DNA from: DAOULY01 sp034414595
GTDB lineage: Bacteria > Chloroflexota > Dehalococcoidia > SZUA-161 > JAUWZY01
Assembly (NCBI GenBank): GCA_034414595.1
Contig: DAOULY010000016.1
Coordinates: 124,001-188,000 of the forward strand
DNA: 64,000 nucleotides
Direction: 5' to 3'
Positions 1 to 7,987 of the stretch are shown here, in pieces. The translations under genes and the position numbers were made by a program. The notes below the pieces were generated by a model. It was not told the origin of the DNA and made no database searches. It worked only from the letters and a program-made list of their open reading frames with translations. Every line of letters starts with the position of its first letter. Positions within the stretch are counted from its first letter, which is position 1.

Positions 1-62
1 GCTAAGGCGACAACATCTCTGTCGATCTGAATAGAGAATATATCGACAATTGCGGGAACGCA

Positions 63-797
63 GTGAAGCCAAAGTACTTCGTTGGCACCAGTGGTTGGCA
101 CTACGAACATTGGCGTGAGGTGTTCTACCCCGGAGATTTGCCCAAAGCAAGGTGGCTTGAGTTCTATGCCAACCGCTTTGCCACAGTAGAGCTTAACAAT
201 AGCTTTTACCGTCTTCCCTCTGAGGGCGCCTTTGGCAGCTGGCGCGATTCCACGCCCCACGATTTTGTTTTCGCGGTGAAGGTCAGTCGGTTCATCACTC
301 ATGTGAAGAGGCTGAGGAATGCCGACGAGCCATTACAGAATTTCCTCTCACGAGCCAGACTGCTACGGGAAAAGCTGGGACCACTCCTGTACCAGCTCCC
401 GCCCAACATGAAGCGAAACGATGAGACATTGCGGAGCTTTCTCTCCCTGTTGCCTCAGGAGTTGGAACATGTCTTTGAGTTCAGAAACGAGTCCTGGTTT
501 GATGATGAAGCTTTTCAGATCTTGAGACAGCACAATATCGGTTTGTGTGTCTTTGACATGCCGGACTTGACTACTCCCATAGTGACGACAGCGGATTTTG
601 CCTATATCCGTTTTCATGGCAGCACTTGGCTGTATGGTGGCTGCTACTCGGATGAAGAGCTAAAAGATTGGGCGAAGAGAATTGCCAGTCTGAGCCGAGG
701 CCTCAAAGCGGCATATATTTATTTCAACAACGATGCTGAGGGGTTTGCGGCGCAGAACGCGAACACATTAAGACAGTACTTGCAACTCGAAGGGTGA
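63..797 (+). CDS. DUF72 (YecE-like) protein
   Basis: This protein of 244 residues belongs to the DUF72/YecE family, a TIM-barrel-like fold of unknown biochemical role. The family signature is visible at the N-terminus (GTSGWHYEHW, about residues 8-17) followed by the conserved ELNNSFYRLP stretch. Aromatic and acidic residues recur along the chain, as is usual in the family, and the length is typical. Translation is read from a GTG; the Shine-Dalgarno sequence is weak, so the exact start is less certain than the family. The next gene follows about 100 bases downstream on the same strand, but nothing ties them functionally. No signal peptide or membrane segment is seen. Confidence 0.9.
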   Translation: MKPKYFVGTSGWHYEHWREVFYPGDLPKARWLEFYANRFATVELNNSFYRLPSEGAFGSWRDSTPHDFVFAVKVSRFITHVKRLRNADEPLQNFLSRARLLREKLGPLLYQLPPNMKRNDETLRSFLSLLPQELEHVFEFRNESWFDDEAFQILRQHNIGLCVFDMPDLTTPIVTTADFAYIRFHGSTWLYGGCYSDEELKDWAKRIASLSRGLKAAYIYFNNDAEGFAAQNANTLRQYLQLEG

Positions 798-897
798 TGT
801 TTTAGCATAGAGTAAAACGCTGTTATTTCTTTTTTGCTTATTCTCCTTAGCAGTCTCCACCATATACTTCTACATCAAAGATAGGTCGTTTGCCCCC

Positions 898-1368
898 TTG
901 CGCTGGGTCGGCTCTATCCTTGGGGATATGGCGAGGGGAGACAAAAAACTCTATTGGGCTTTGGCGGTGGTGCTGGTGATAAACTTCATCGGTGTAGGCA
1001 TACTGGGAGCGGTTGACTATAACCTCACAAAGTTTGATATGCTGCCCCATTTCTTCACCGGTTTTTTTGCTCGAGAGCTCATGGCCCGGGCCAATGAATC
1101 CTATCCTTTCGTAGATAAGATCAGGGATAAATCCCCGAGGCGGCTGAAAAAATATATCACGTTGACCAGCCTGTGCTTTGTACTATGCATGGCAATCGAA
1201 CTCCGAGAAGAGCTAATGAAGAGGCTCCCGGGATTGGGCGCTATCGTCTACACTGACCTCTGGGATCAGGTGAAGGATGCGGTCATGGACACACTCGGTA
1301 TAACGGTTTCAATCTATAAGGGAGCGCTCCGGAAGGTACTGCTGAGGCTCAAGCCGGCATCGCCCTAA
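898..1368 (+). CDS. Integral membrane protein, DUF2238/VanZ-like
   Basis: This is a small multi-spanning membrane protein of about 156 residues from this start. It has hydrophobic segments near residues 20-40 and 85-100. Conserved-looking polar residues sit around the membrane parts: MLPHFFTGF, an ELREEL motif, and a final D-x(3)-D-x(3)-D-T-L-G. This pattern resembles the DUF2238/YjdF and VanZ-like families, whose biochemistry is poorly known. The listed start is a TTG without a good ribosome site. The same frame stays open back to about position 811 and encodes a further hydrophobic stretch, so the real protein may begin upstream at a rare start codon. A strong hairpin for the convergent neighbour follows the gene. 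Confidence 0.6.
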   Translation: MRWVGSILGDMARGDKKLYWALAVVLVINFIGVGILGAVDYNLTKFDMLPHFFTGFFARELMARANESYPFVDKIRDKSPRRLKKYITLTSLCFVLCMAIELREELMKRLPGLGAIVYTDLWDQVKDAVMDTLGITVSIYKGALRKVLLRLKPASP

Positions 1369-1383
1369 GGCGAAGCACTAAAA

Positions 1384-1417
1384 ATTGCGAGCCAGACAAT
1401 GCCGTCTGGCTCGCAAT
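1384..1417 (-). terminator. Intrinsic terminator of the PEP-synthase-like gene
   Basis: A perfect 14-bp inverted repeat (ATTGCGAGCCAGAC against its complement) encloses a 6-base loop. Read on the minus strand it is followed directly by a run of five T, which fits termination of the leftward gene ending at 1445. It may also stop rightward transcription from the membrane-protein gene. Confidence 0.85.
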
Positions 1418-1444
1418 CACAAGCTAACAGGTCGGATCGAAGGC

Positions 1445-2494
1445 TTATCTTCGATACAAGCGACTCAACATCAGGTCCAATATCTGTTCTGTGGCGGTTT
1501 TCTTCTTGGCCACCGCGGTCACCGGTCGGGTCTGCACTAAGAAGGTATTCCTTGGGAAGGGCAGATCCCAGTCCACAGCCCACTCTATATCCTGGGGCAT
1601 GCCATAGTGCAATTCCACCTTCTTGGCATATTCCGCTATCTTGAGGCACTCTTCATCGTTCAGGCAGGATTCAGATTGCTTGTCAGCCGGGATTTCCACC
1701 TCCTCAGACCCTCTTTCCTTGAGCACTGTTTGTATCATCTTCTGGCTGATCCTCTTTTCCTCGAGTTCCAAGCTCTCCTTGTCTATAATGTATCTATCGG
1801 GAGTCACTTCTCCCCGGACAACGCTCTCCCCTGCACCCCAGTTGCCTTCAAGCACCACCTTGGTGTCATCGCCAGTGGTGGGATGGACGGTAAAGCCTAC
1901 GCCAGCAGAACGAGCGTTGACCATCTTCATCACAGCGACGCTTATCGAGCCTGCCAAAACCCCGAGATTGTTCCGTATCCTGTAAGAAATGGCCCGAGTG
2001 GTGAACAAGCTGGCCCAGCACTCTCTTATCTTGTCGACAAGGTCTTCCTTGCCCCGGACATTGAGGTAACTATCATATTGCCCAGCGAAGCTGGCAGTGG
2101 GCAGGTCTTCCGCAACTCCGCTGGACCTGACCGCAACCGAGACATCGATCATTTCACACTTCTGGCACAGCTCATCATACGCTTGACCGAAGGCGTCCTT
2201 TAACTCCTGAGGAATTTCCTTGGATAAGATGAAACCGCCTATGCTCTTGCTCACCTCTTCATAATCAGCAAGGCTCTTGGGACCCTCGGGGAACTTGGTC
2301 AAATATAGATTGATTTCGTCGCCGGCACCGGTCTTCGATAGGAATGCGTCGTAGGCCGCGGTGGTCACCGCGAACCCCGGAGGTACCGGCACCCCTATCT
2401 TAGCCATCTCGCCTAAATTGGCGCACTTAGACCCAACTTTATCCCTATCGTCTTTCCCGAATTCCTCAAACCACAAAATCAACTTTGCGGCCAT
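1445..2494 (-). CDS. Orphan PEP synthase/PPDK N-terminal ATP-grasp domain protein
   Basis: This 349-residue protein is the ATP-binding domain of phosphoenolpyruvate synthase or pyruvate phosphate dikinase. The family blocks are present in order: KVGSKCANLGEM near residue 20, RSSGVAEDLPTASFAGQ near 120, an N-x-R-S-A-G-V-G-F block near 190, and a C-terminal LVQTRPVT. The phosphohistidine swivelling domain and the PEP/pyruvate barrel of the full enzyme (about 800 residues) are absent, and the gene ends cleanly with a terminator. It may act with separate partner subunits. Such a split is known for phenylphosphate synthase, but no partner is visible here. A strong ribosome site (AAAGGAGG) precedes the ATG. 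Substrate unknown. Confidence 0.85.
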   Translation of the reverse strand: MAAKLILWFEEFGKDDRDKVGSKCANLGEMAKIGVPVPPGFAVTTAAYDAFLSKTGAGDEINLYLTKFPEGPKSLADYEEVSKSIGGFILSKEIPQELKDAFGQAYDELCQKCEMIDVSVAVRSSGVAEDLPTASFAGQYDSYLNVRGKEDLVDKIRECWASLFTTRAISYRIRNNLGVLAGSISVAVMKMVNARSAGVGFTVHPTTGDDTKVVLEGNWGAGESVVRGEVTPDRYIIDKESLELEEKRISQKMIQTVLKERGSEEVEIPADKQSESCLNDEECLKIAEYAKKVELHYGMPQDIEWAVDWDLPFPRNTFLVQTRPVTAVAKKKTATEQILDLMLSRLYRR

Positions 2495-2611
2495 TTTGCC
2501 ACCTCCTTTGTGGCCTTATTGTAAATCGGAAATCCAATCCTGTCAACTTCTGTTGGGTGTCTCGAAGGACTCCCTCGACAGGACTTCAGCTATAGTTTAA
2601 AATGAACTCGT

Positions 2612-4165
2612 ATGAAGAGTTACGATTACATCATTATTGGCAGCGGGATCGCTGGACTCTATACCGCTCTTCTGGCCCAGCGGATAGGGAGCGTCCTCAT
2701 CTTGACCAAGGGCGACATCGACGAGTGCAACACGAAGCATGCTCAAGGTGGGATTGCTGCCCCTATTGGGCCTGATGATTCTCCCGATCTCCATTTTCAG
2801 GACACCATAGCTGCTGGCGCTGGGCTCTGCGATACTGAAACGGTGCGCATCTTGGTTGAGGAAGCGACCGACCGCATCCATGATCTCGTTGAATTCGGTG
2901 TTTCCTTCGATACCGTCAATGGCGAGATAGCTCTCACCAGGGAGGCAGCACATAGCGTCCCACGTATTCTTCACGCCTGGGGTGATGCCACCGGCGAGCA
3001 CATCGAAGTCACCCTGAGCAATGCTGCTCGTGCTTCGAAGAGGGTTACCATTCTTGAGAACTGCCTCGTTACTGAGATTGTGATTCAGGACGCGGCTGTC
3101 CGGGGAGTCGTTGCTCTCGATTGCCGCTCGGGAGCGACTGAGGAGTTCAGTTGCCGTTTTTTGGTTCTAGCCAGCGGTGGGGCGGGGCGGCTGTTCAAGT
3201 TCAATACCAATACCGATGTGGCCACCGGAGACGGCGTGGCCTTGGCCTGTAGGGCTGGGGCTGAGATCACGGATATGGAGTTTTTCCAGTTCCATCCCAC
3301 AGCCCTGCGTCTTCCTGGGGTTCCGGTATTTCTCATTTCAGAGGCAGTGAGGGGAGAAGGGGGCATCCTACTCAATGCTGCCGGGCACCGCTTCATGCTG
3401 GACTATTCCCAGGATAGTGAGCTGGCCCCCAGGGATATAGTGGCCCGGGGCATTCTCTCTGAGATGAAGAAGACCAATACCGATCGCGTCTTTCTTGATG
3501 TCACGCAGCTCCCGGCGCGGAGGCTTTCTGCCCGCTTTCCACATATCTACAGCTTCTGCTTAAGCCATGGCCTGGATATCACCGGCTGCCAGATCCCGGT
3601 GGCCCCAGCGGCGCATTACATGATCGGTGGCGTCAGGACCAACGTCTGGGGTGAAACGAACATCAGGGGTCTTTTTGCCTGTGGGGAGACCGCATGCACC
3701 GGCGTCCATGGCGCAAATAGACTGGCATCAAATTCGCTGCTTGAAGTGCTAGTGTTCAGCAAGAGGATCGTGGAGCGGACTAAAGAAGCCACGACGCCGG
3801 AGATATCCGCTTCTGTGCGGGACGAGGCTGCCTCTCTCGAGGAGCGTGACACTAAAGGGCGCAGGGTGCCATCCCCCGATTTGACCGCTTTACAAACGCT
3901 CCTCTGGGACAAGGTGGGCATGGTGCGATGCCGTGATGAACTCGAGGAGGCAGCGACTACCCTGGCCGCATGGCAGAGAGACTTGAAGAAGCCGACCGAC
4001 CGGTCCTCTTGGGAGCTGTACAACATGATCATAGTGGGACGCCTTATGACCGAAGCCGCCTTGATCCGGGAGGAGAGCCGGGGCGTTCATTTTCGCTCCG
4101 ATTTCCCCGAGCCTTCTCCTGCCTGGAAGCGACATATCATCTTCAAGCAGAGGTGTGAAGGTTGA
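2612..4165 (+). CDS. nadB: L-aspartate oxidase
   Basis: NadB oxidises L-aspartate to iminoaspartate with FAD, the first step of de novo NAD synthesis. The 517-residue length fits the family. The FAD dinucleotide motif GSGIAGL is at residues 10-16. HAQGGIAAP follows near 43-51, the flavoprotein FHPTAL block lies near 228, and GANRLASNSLLE near 370 is the succinate-dehydrogenase/NadB family signature. The C-terminal helical region is complete. The gene overlaps nadC by four bases, implying translational coupling. In anaerobes the electrons usually go to fumarate or another acceptor rather than oxygen. The upstream ribosome site is weak, with a TATAGT box close to the start. nadA is not in this window. 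Confidence 0.95.
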   Translation: MKSYDYIIIGSGIAGLYTALLAQRIGSVLILTKGDIDECNTKHAQGGIAAPIGPDDSPDLHFQDTIAAGAGLCDTETVRILVEEATDRIHDLVEFGVSFDTVNGEIALTREAAHSVPRILHAWGDATGEHIEVTLSNAARASKRVTILENCLVTEIVIQDAAVRGVVALDCRSGATEEFSCRFLVLASGGAGRLFKFNTNTDVATGDGVALACRAGAEITDMEFFQFHPTALRLPGVPVFLISEAVRGEGGILLNAAGHRFMLDYSQDSELAPRDIVARGILSEMKKTNTDRVFLDVTQLPARRLSARFPHIYSFCLSHGLDITGCQIPVAPAAHYMIGGVRTNVWGETNIRGLFACGETACTGVHGANRLASNSLLEVLVFSKRIVERTKEATTPEISASVRDEAASLEERDTKGRRVPSPDLTALQTLLWDKVGMVRCRDELEEAATTLAAWQRDLKKPTDRSSWELYNMIIVGRLMTEAALIREESRGVHFRSDFPEPSPAWKRHIIFKQRCEG

Positions 4166-5022
4166 GCAGGCGAGGTTCCCAGGCCCAAATTGAGGACATT
4201 ATCAACAGCGCTCTGGCTGAGGATCTGGGCTCGGGAGATATCACCACCGAGGTGCTGATAGCTCCGGAGTCCCTGGGTCGGGCCTTTGTGAAGGTTAAAG
4301 GGGAAGGGGTATTGGCTGGTATCCAGGTCGCTGCCCAGGTCTTTCACCGCATCGACCCGTCGCTTGAGTTCCACGAGCTACTGCCCGACGGGACCAGTGT
4401 CAGCCCTGGTGATGTAGCTGCGACCATCGAGGGTCCGACAGCGAGCATCCTCAAGGGGGAGCGGACAGCTTTGAATTTCCTTCAGCATTTGAGCGGCATC
4501 GCCACCGAGACGGCACGTTATGTGGAAACGGTCTTCGAGTTTAAGGCTTGCATCCTGGATACACGCAAGACTGTCCCTGGCTTGAGGTTCTTGGAGAAAT
4601 ATGCGGTCAAGGTTGGCGGTGGCCACAATCACCGCCGCAGCCTCGGCGACGGCATCCTGATCAAAGATAATCACCTCAGTGCTCTTCAGTCTCAAGGTAT
4701 AGACCTGAAGCGAGCTATCGCAGAAACTCGCCATAACTCTCCACCTACAATTAAGGTCGAGGTAGAGGTTCGCAACTTAGAGCAAGCTCGTGAGGCTCTC
4801 GACGCCGGGGCCGATATCATCATGCTGGACAACATGAGCCTCGAGGATATGCGCCAGGCCGTTGAGCTGTGCCGAGGCCGGGCCTTGCTCGAGGCCTCGG
4901 GGAGTATTACCTTGGACAATGTCCGTGCTGTGGCCGAGACCGGCGTAGACTTCATCTCCATTGGCGCTCTGACCCACTCAGTGAAGGCGCTGGACATAGG
5001 CCTCGACCTCGAACCACTATGA
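4162..5022 (+). CDS. nadC: Nicotinate-nucleotide pyrophosphorylase (carboxylating)
   Basis: NadC converts quinolinate and phosphoribosyl pyrophosphate to nicotinate mononucleotide, continuing the pathway begun by nadB. The 286-residue protein has the expected N-terminal open-faced sandwich and C-terminal barrel motifs: the ILDTRKTVPGLR block near 131-142, VGGGHNHR at 151-158, then KDNHL and a VEVEVRNLEQA stretch that supply quinolinate and PRPP contacts. It starts at a TTG overlapping the nadB stop codon, with an AGGTGTGAAGG ribosome site. Seventeen bases separate it from the next gene, so it sits in an apparent operon. Confidence 0.95.
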   Translation: MSRRGSQAQIEDIINSALAEDLGSGDITTEVLIAPESLGRAFVKVKGEGVLAGIQVAAQVFHRIDPSLEFHELLPDGTSVSPGDVAATIEGPTASILKGERTALNFLQHLSGIATETARYVETVFEFKACILDTRKTVPGLRFLEKYAVKVGGGHNHRRSLGDGILIKDNHLSALQSQGIDLKRAIAETRHNSPPTIKVEVEVRNLEQAREALDAGADIIMLDNMSLEDMRQAVELCRGRALLEASGSITLDNVRAVAETGVDFISIGALTHSVKALDIGLDLEPL

Positions 5023-5038
5023 ATCGGGAAGGAGAGCA

Positions 5039-5509
5039 ATGTCTGCCGAGGAGATGGGAGCTGAAGAGAGACTGCATTGGTCCAACCGTGTATTCTTAGA
5101 CATGATTCGAAGGATGGTAGGAGCTGTTGAAGAGCGTTACGGGCCGGAGGGCAGGAAAGCCGCAGCCGATGCCTTATATGATGTTGGCCGAGGGCTGGCA
5201 ACCCAGGTCTGCGACCTTTTGCACATTACGGGCCGAGAGCCCCTGGACTATGCTAAAGTCCACTGCTACCTGGATACAAACCTCTGGGGGCTGGCTGAGG
5301 AGGTGATCCCTGGTGATGGAGATGAGGTCACGATTCGCGCTTATTCCTGTCCGGCGCAAGGGATATTCACTCCTCGTGACTGCAAGCTGTTTCTGCCTTA
5401 TGTCCGGGGCTTGATGGATGGGATAAATCCAAATTTGAGGTGGAAGGCGCCCAAGGTTTTAACCAGAGGTGATGACTGCTGTGAGTTCATCGTCAGCAAA
5501 GAGACTTAG
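5039..5509 (+). CDS. L-2-amino-thiazoline-4-carboxylic acid hydrolase-like protein
   Basis: The 156-residue protein resembles the L-2-amino-thiazoline-4-carboxylic acid hydrolase family and related small-molecule-binding V4R-type domains. The supporting feature is the C-terminal RGDDCCEFIV motif (about residues 143-152) after a helical N-terminal half. There are also scattered cysteines (CDLL, HCYL, YSCPAQ) that could bind metal or substrate. The family name comes from one characterised member, so the specific reaction should not be assumed. A strong ribosome site (GGAAGGAGAG) precedes the ATG. It lies between nadC and dapF, and its 3' end overlaps the dapF start by about 38 bases. Confidence 0.65.
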   Translation: MSAEEMGAEERLHWSNRVFLDMIRRMVGAVEERYGPEGRKAAADALYDVGRGLATQVCDLLHITGREPLDYAKVHCYLDTNLWGLAEEVIPGDGDEVTIRAYSCPAQGIFTPRDCKLFLPYVRGLMDGINPNLRWKAPKVLTRGDDCCEFIVSKET

Positions 5510-6368
5510 TCAGGAACACGGGTCCGGGGAACGGCAAGACATCCACTTCGTCAAGATGCAGGCCACGGGCAACGATTTCATAGTGGTCGATGCCCGGTCG
5601 CTAAAGCGAGATTGGTCGGAGTTGGCCAGGAAGATGTGCCACCGACACTTCGGGGTCGGCGCCGATGGCTTGATCCTGCTTTTGCCCTCTGAGGTCGCTG
5701 CTCTTCGGATGCGTATGATTAATCCCGATGGCTCTGAGGCCGAAGCCTGCGGCAATGGCCTGAGATGCCTGGCCAGGTATGCCGTGGAAAGCGGATTCCA
5801 CGATAGCCCTGAGTTTGAAATAGAAACCCTGTCTGGAGTCAGGACCGCGCGTGTGGAGGGCGAGAAAATTCGTGTTGGTATGGGCCGGCCCAGATTGGTC
5901 TCCGATGACATACCGGCAGCACTTGGGGCATCCAATACAATATATGAGACCGATTATCCTTTAGCTGTGGCCGGCAGAGAACTCAAGGTGGACATTGTCT
6001 CCATGGGCAATCCCCACACTGTCTCGTTCCTTGTCGAGTCGGTGGCTGATTTCCCTCTGTCCCAGGTTGGGCCTGAGGTGGAAAATCACTCTATGTTCCC
6101 CAACCGCACCAACTTCGAGGTAGCCAATGTGCTCAGCCGAAACCAGATTCAGGCACGGGTTTGGGAGCGGGGAGCGGGGGAGACGCTCTCCTGCGGCAGC
6201 GGTGCCTGTGCCATCGCCGTGGCCGCTCGGCTTCATGGCTTTATCGATGACCGGGTTGATATAGAATTGCCTGGGGGCACGCTGACCGTAGACTGGGATG
6301 GAGCCAGAGAAGTCTACCTCAGCGGCCCGGCTGAGGTGGTGTTCGAGGGAGAGTGGAAAAGGGCTTAA
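5472..6368 (+). CDS. dapF: Diaminopimelate epimerase
   Basis: DapF interconverts LL- and meso-diaminopimelate for lysine and peptidoglycan synthesis. Both catalytic cysteines are in their motifs: ACGNGLRC (Cys near 93) and SCGSGACA (Cys near 241). The NDF and MRMINPDGSEAEACGNG blocks are typical. The chain carries about 22 extra residues before the usual start (HFVKMQATGNDF). No ATG or GTG lies closer to that motif except an internal ATG that would remove conserved residues, so the extension may be real. The ATG at 5472 overlaps the preceding gene. Its proximity to dapL indicates the diaminopimelate aminotransferase route. Confidence 0.95.
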   Translation: MTAVSSSSAKRLSQEHGSGERQDIHFVKMQATGNDFIVVDARSLKRDWSELARKMCHRHFGVGADGLILLLPSEVAALRMRMINPDGSEAEACGNGLRCLARYAVESGFHDSPEFEIETLSGVRTARVEGEKIRVGMGRPRLVSDDIPAALGASNTIYETDYPLAVAGRELKVDIVSMGNPHTVSFLVESVADFPLSQVGPEVENHSMFPNRTNFEVANVLSRNQIQARVWERGAGETLSCGSGACAIAVAARLHGFIDDRVDIELPGGTLTVDWDGAREVYLSGPAEVVFEGEWKRA

Positions 6369-6383
6369 GATAAGAGGTAGGTT

Positions 6384-6812
6384 ATGGAGCTGATTTCGAT
6401 TCTGCTGATAATACTCGCCGTCGTTTTAGTCTTGGTCCTCTTCTGGCGGGAAGGTTACTGGGCCAGCAGGCAAAGGCACTGGGAAGAAGGGCTGGAGAAG
6501 CGCGTTAAAGAAGAGCGTGAGCAGGCCATCAAGCAAAGCCGTGCAGTTTTAGGAGGCAAGTTCAGCGAGCAGTTGACGCCCTATCTCCCTGAATTTCAGT
6601 ATGATCCCACGGAGGCTCGCTTCATCGGCGATCCTGTTGATTTGATCGTCTTTCCCGGCCTGGCAGAGAAATCACCTCAAAAAGTGGTTTTCGTCGAGGT
6701 GAAGACTGGTAAAAGTCGGGTTTCATCGGTGCAGAAGATGATAAGAGATCTGATCAGGGACGGCAAGGTGGACTGGGAGGAGATAAAGCTATCAGGTATG
6801 GAGGAAGTCTAG
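6384..6812 (+). CDS. Membrane-anchored Holliday-junction-resolvase-like endonuclease domain protein
   Basis: The 142-residue protein has a hydrophobic N-terminal segment (about residues 3-21) followed by a charged helix and a compact alpha/beta domain. The domain carries FIGDPVDLIVF and KVVFVEVKTGKS, the D...E-x-K arrangement of restriction-endonuclease-fold nucleases. It resembles proteins annotated as endonucleases related to archaeal Holliday junction resolvases. Activity is inferred only from the motif. The stop codon overlaps the GTG of dapL by one base, so translation of the two is probably coupled. Confidence 0.75.
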   Translation: MELISILLIILAVVLVLVLFWREGYWASRQRHWEEGLEKRVKEEREQAIKQSRAVLGGKFSEQLTPYLPEFQYDPTEARFIGDPVDLIVFPGLAEKSPQKVVFVEVKTGKSRVSSVQKMIRDLIRDGKVDWEEIKLSGMEEV

Positions 6813-7987
6813 TGCAGACAGCGAAGCGCATTGAAACGTTGCCACCATATCTCTTCGTGGAGATATCGAGGAAAATAGCTGAGAAGCGGGCCAAGGGAGA
6901 GGATGTGGTCACCTTCGCCATAGGCGACCCTGATACCCCCACACCACCCCATGTCATCGCGCGCCTCTGCCAGGCAGCAAACGATGCAGCCAATCACCGC
7001 TACCCGGAGACCGATGGACTGCCTCAGCTCAGGCGCACAATCGCCGACTGGTATCAGCACCGCTTCGGCATCATTTTGGACCCGGATAAAGAAGTCCTGC
7101 CCCTCATCGGGGCCAAGGAGGGCATTGCCCATATCGCCTTCTGCTTCCTCGACCCCGGGGACATCGCCCTGGTTCCCGATCCCGGCTACCCGCCTTATGC
7201 CATGGGCACAAGGCTCGCCGGTGCTGAGCCTTATCTTCTCCCGCTCACTGAGGAGAACGATTTCCTGCCTGACTTAGAGAATATACCGGAAGATATTGCT
7301 CGCAAGGCCAAACTACTTTGGCTGAACTATCCCAACAATCCCACAGCAGCGGTAGCTGACTTAGATTTTTTCACCGAGGCGGTGCGTTTCGCCAAGCAAT
7401 ATGACTTAGCCATTTGCCATGACTGCGCCTATAGTGAGGTCGCCTTCGATGGCTATCGCCCACCGAGTTTCCTTGAGGTGCCGGGAGCTAAAGAGATCGG
7501 GGTTGAGTTTCACTCCCTGTCCAAGAGTTATAATATGTGTGGCTGGCGCATCGGGATGGTTATGGGCAATGAAAAAATGGTAGATGCCCTGATGAGATTC
7601 AAATCGAACCTCGACTCTGGAATCCCTCAGGCAATTCAATATGCTGCCATCGAGGCCCTTTCCGGCGCGCAGGACTGCATTGAGGAGCACAATGCCCTTT
7701 ATCAGCGGCGCCGTGACCTGGTGCTAAAGACGCTGGCCAAGATCGGGCTCAAGGCTCGCCGGCCCCAGGCCAGCCTCTATATCTGGGCTCGCACCCCTGA
7801 CGGTTATACCTCTGTAGATTTCGCCACTAAGCTGCTCGACGAGGCCGGGGTCGTGGTTACCCCCGGTGTTGGCTATGGTCAGCATGGCGAGGGCTATATC
7901 CGTATCTCGTTGACCACCCCTGATGACCGCCTTGAGGAAGGGCTCGTCCGCCTGGAGAGGTGGCATTCTTCGAGGGGAGGTGGCTGA
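6812..7987 (+). CDS. dapL: LL-diaminopimelate aminotransferase
   Basis: DapL is a PLP enzyme that makes LL-diaminopimelate from tetrahydrodipicolinate and glutamate in one step, bypassing the succinyl and acetyl routes. The 391-residue chain is a fold-type I aminotransferase. The PLP lysine lies in HSLSKSYNMCGWRIG (Lys near 238), with AIGDPDTPTPP near the N-terminus, the NYPNNPTAA motif near residue 172, and a C-terminal GYIRISL arginine block. Assignment to DapL rather than a general aminotransferase rests on close resemblance and on dapF two genes upstream. It starts at a GTG that overlaps the previous stop codon. Confidence 0.85.
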   Translation: MQTAKRIETLPPYLFVEISRKIAEKRAKGEDVVTFAIGDPDTPTPPHVIARLCQAANDAANHRYPETDGLPQLRRTIADWYQHRFGIILDPDKEVLPLIGAKEGIAHIAFCFLDPGDIALVPDPGYPPYAMGTRLAGAEPYLLPLTEENDFLPDLENIPEDIARKAKLLWLNYPNNPTAAVADLDFFTEAVRFAKQYDLAICHDCAYSEVAFDGYRPPSFLEVPGAKEIGVEFHSLSKSYNMCGWRIGMVMGNEKMVDALMRFKSNLDSGIPQAIQYAAIEALSGAQDCIEEHNALYQRRRDLVLKTLAKIGLKARRPQASLYIWARTPDGYTSVDFATKLLDEAGVVVTPGVGYGQHGEGYIRISLTTPDDRLEEGLVRLERWHSSRGGG

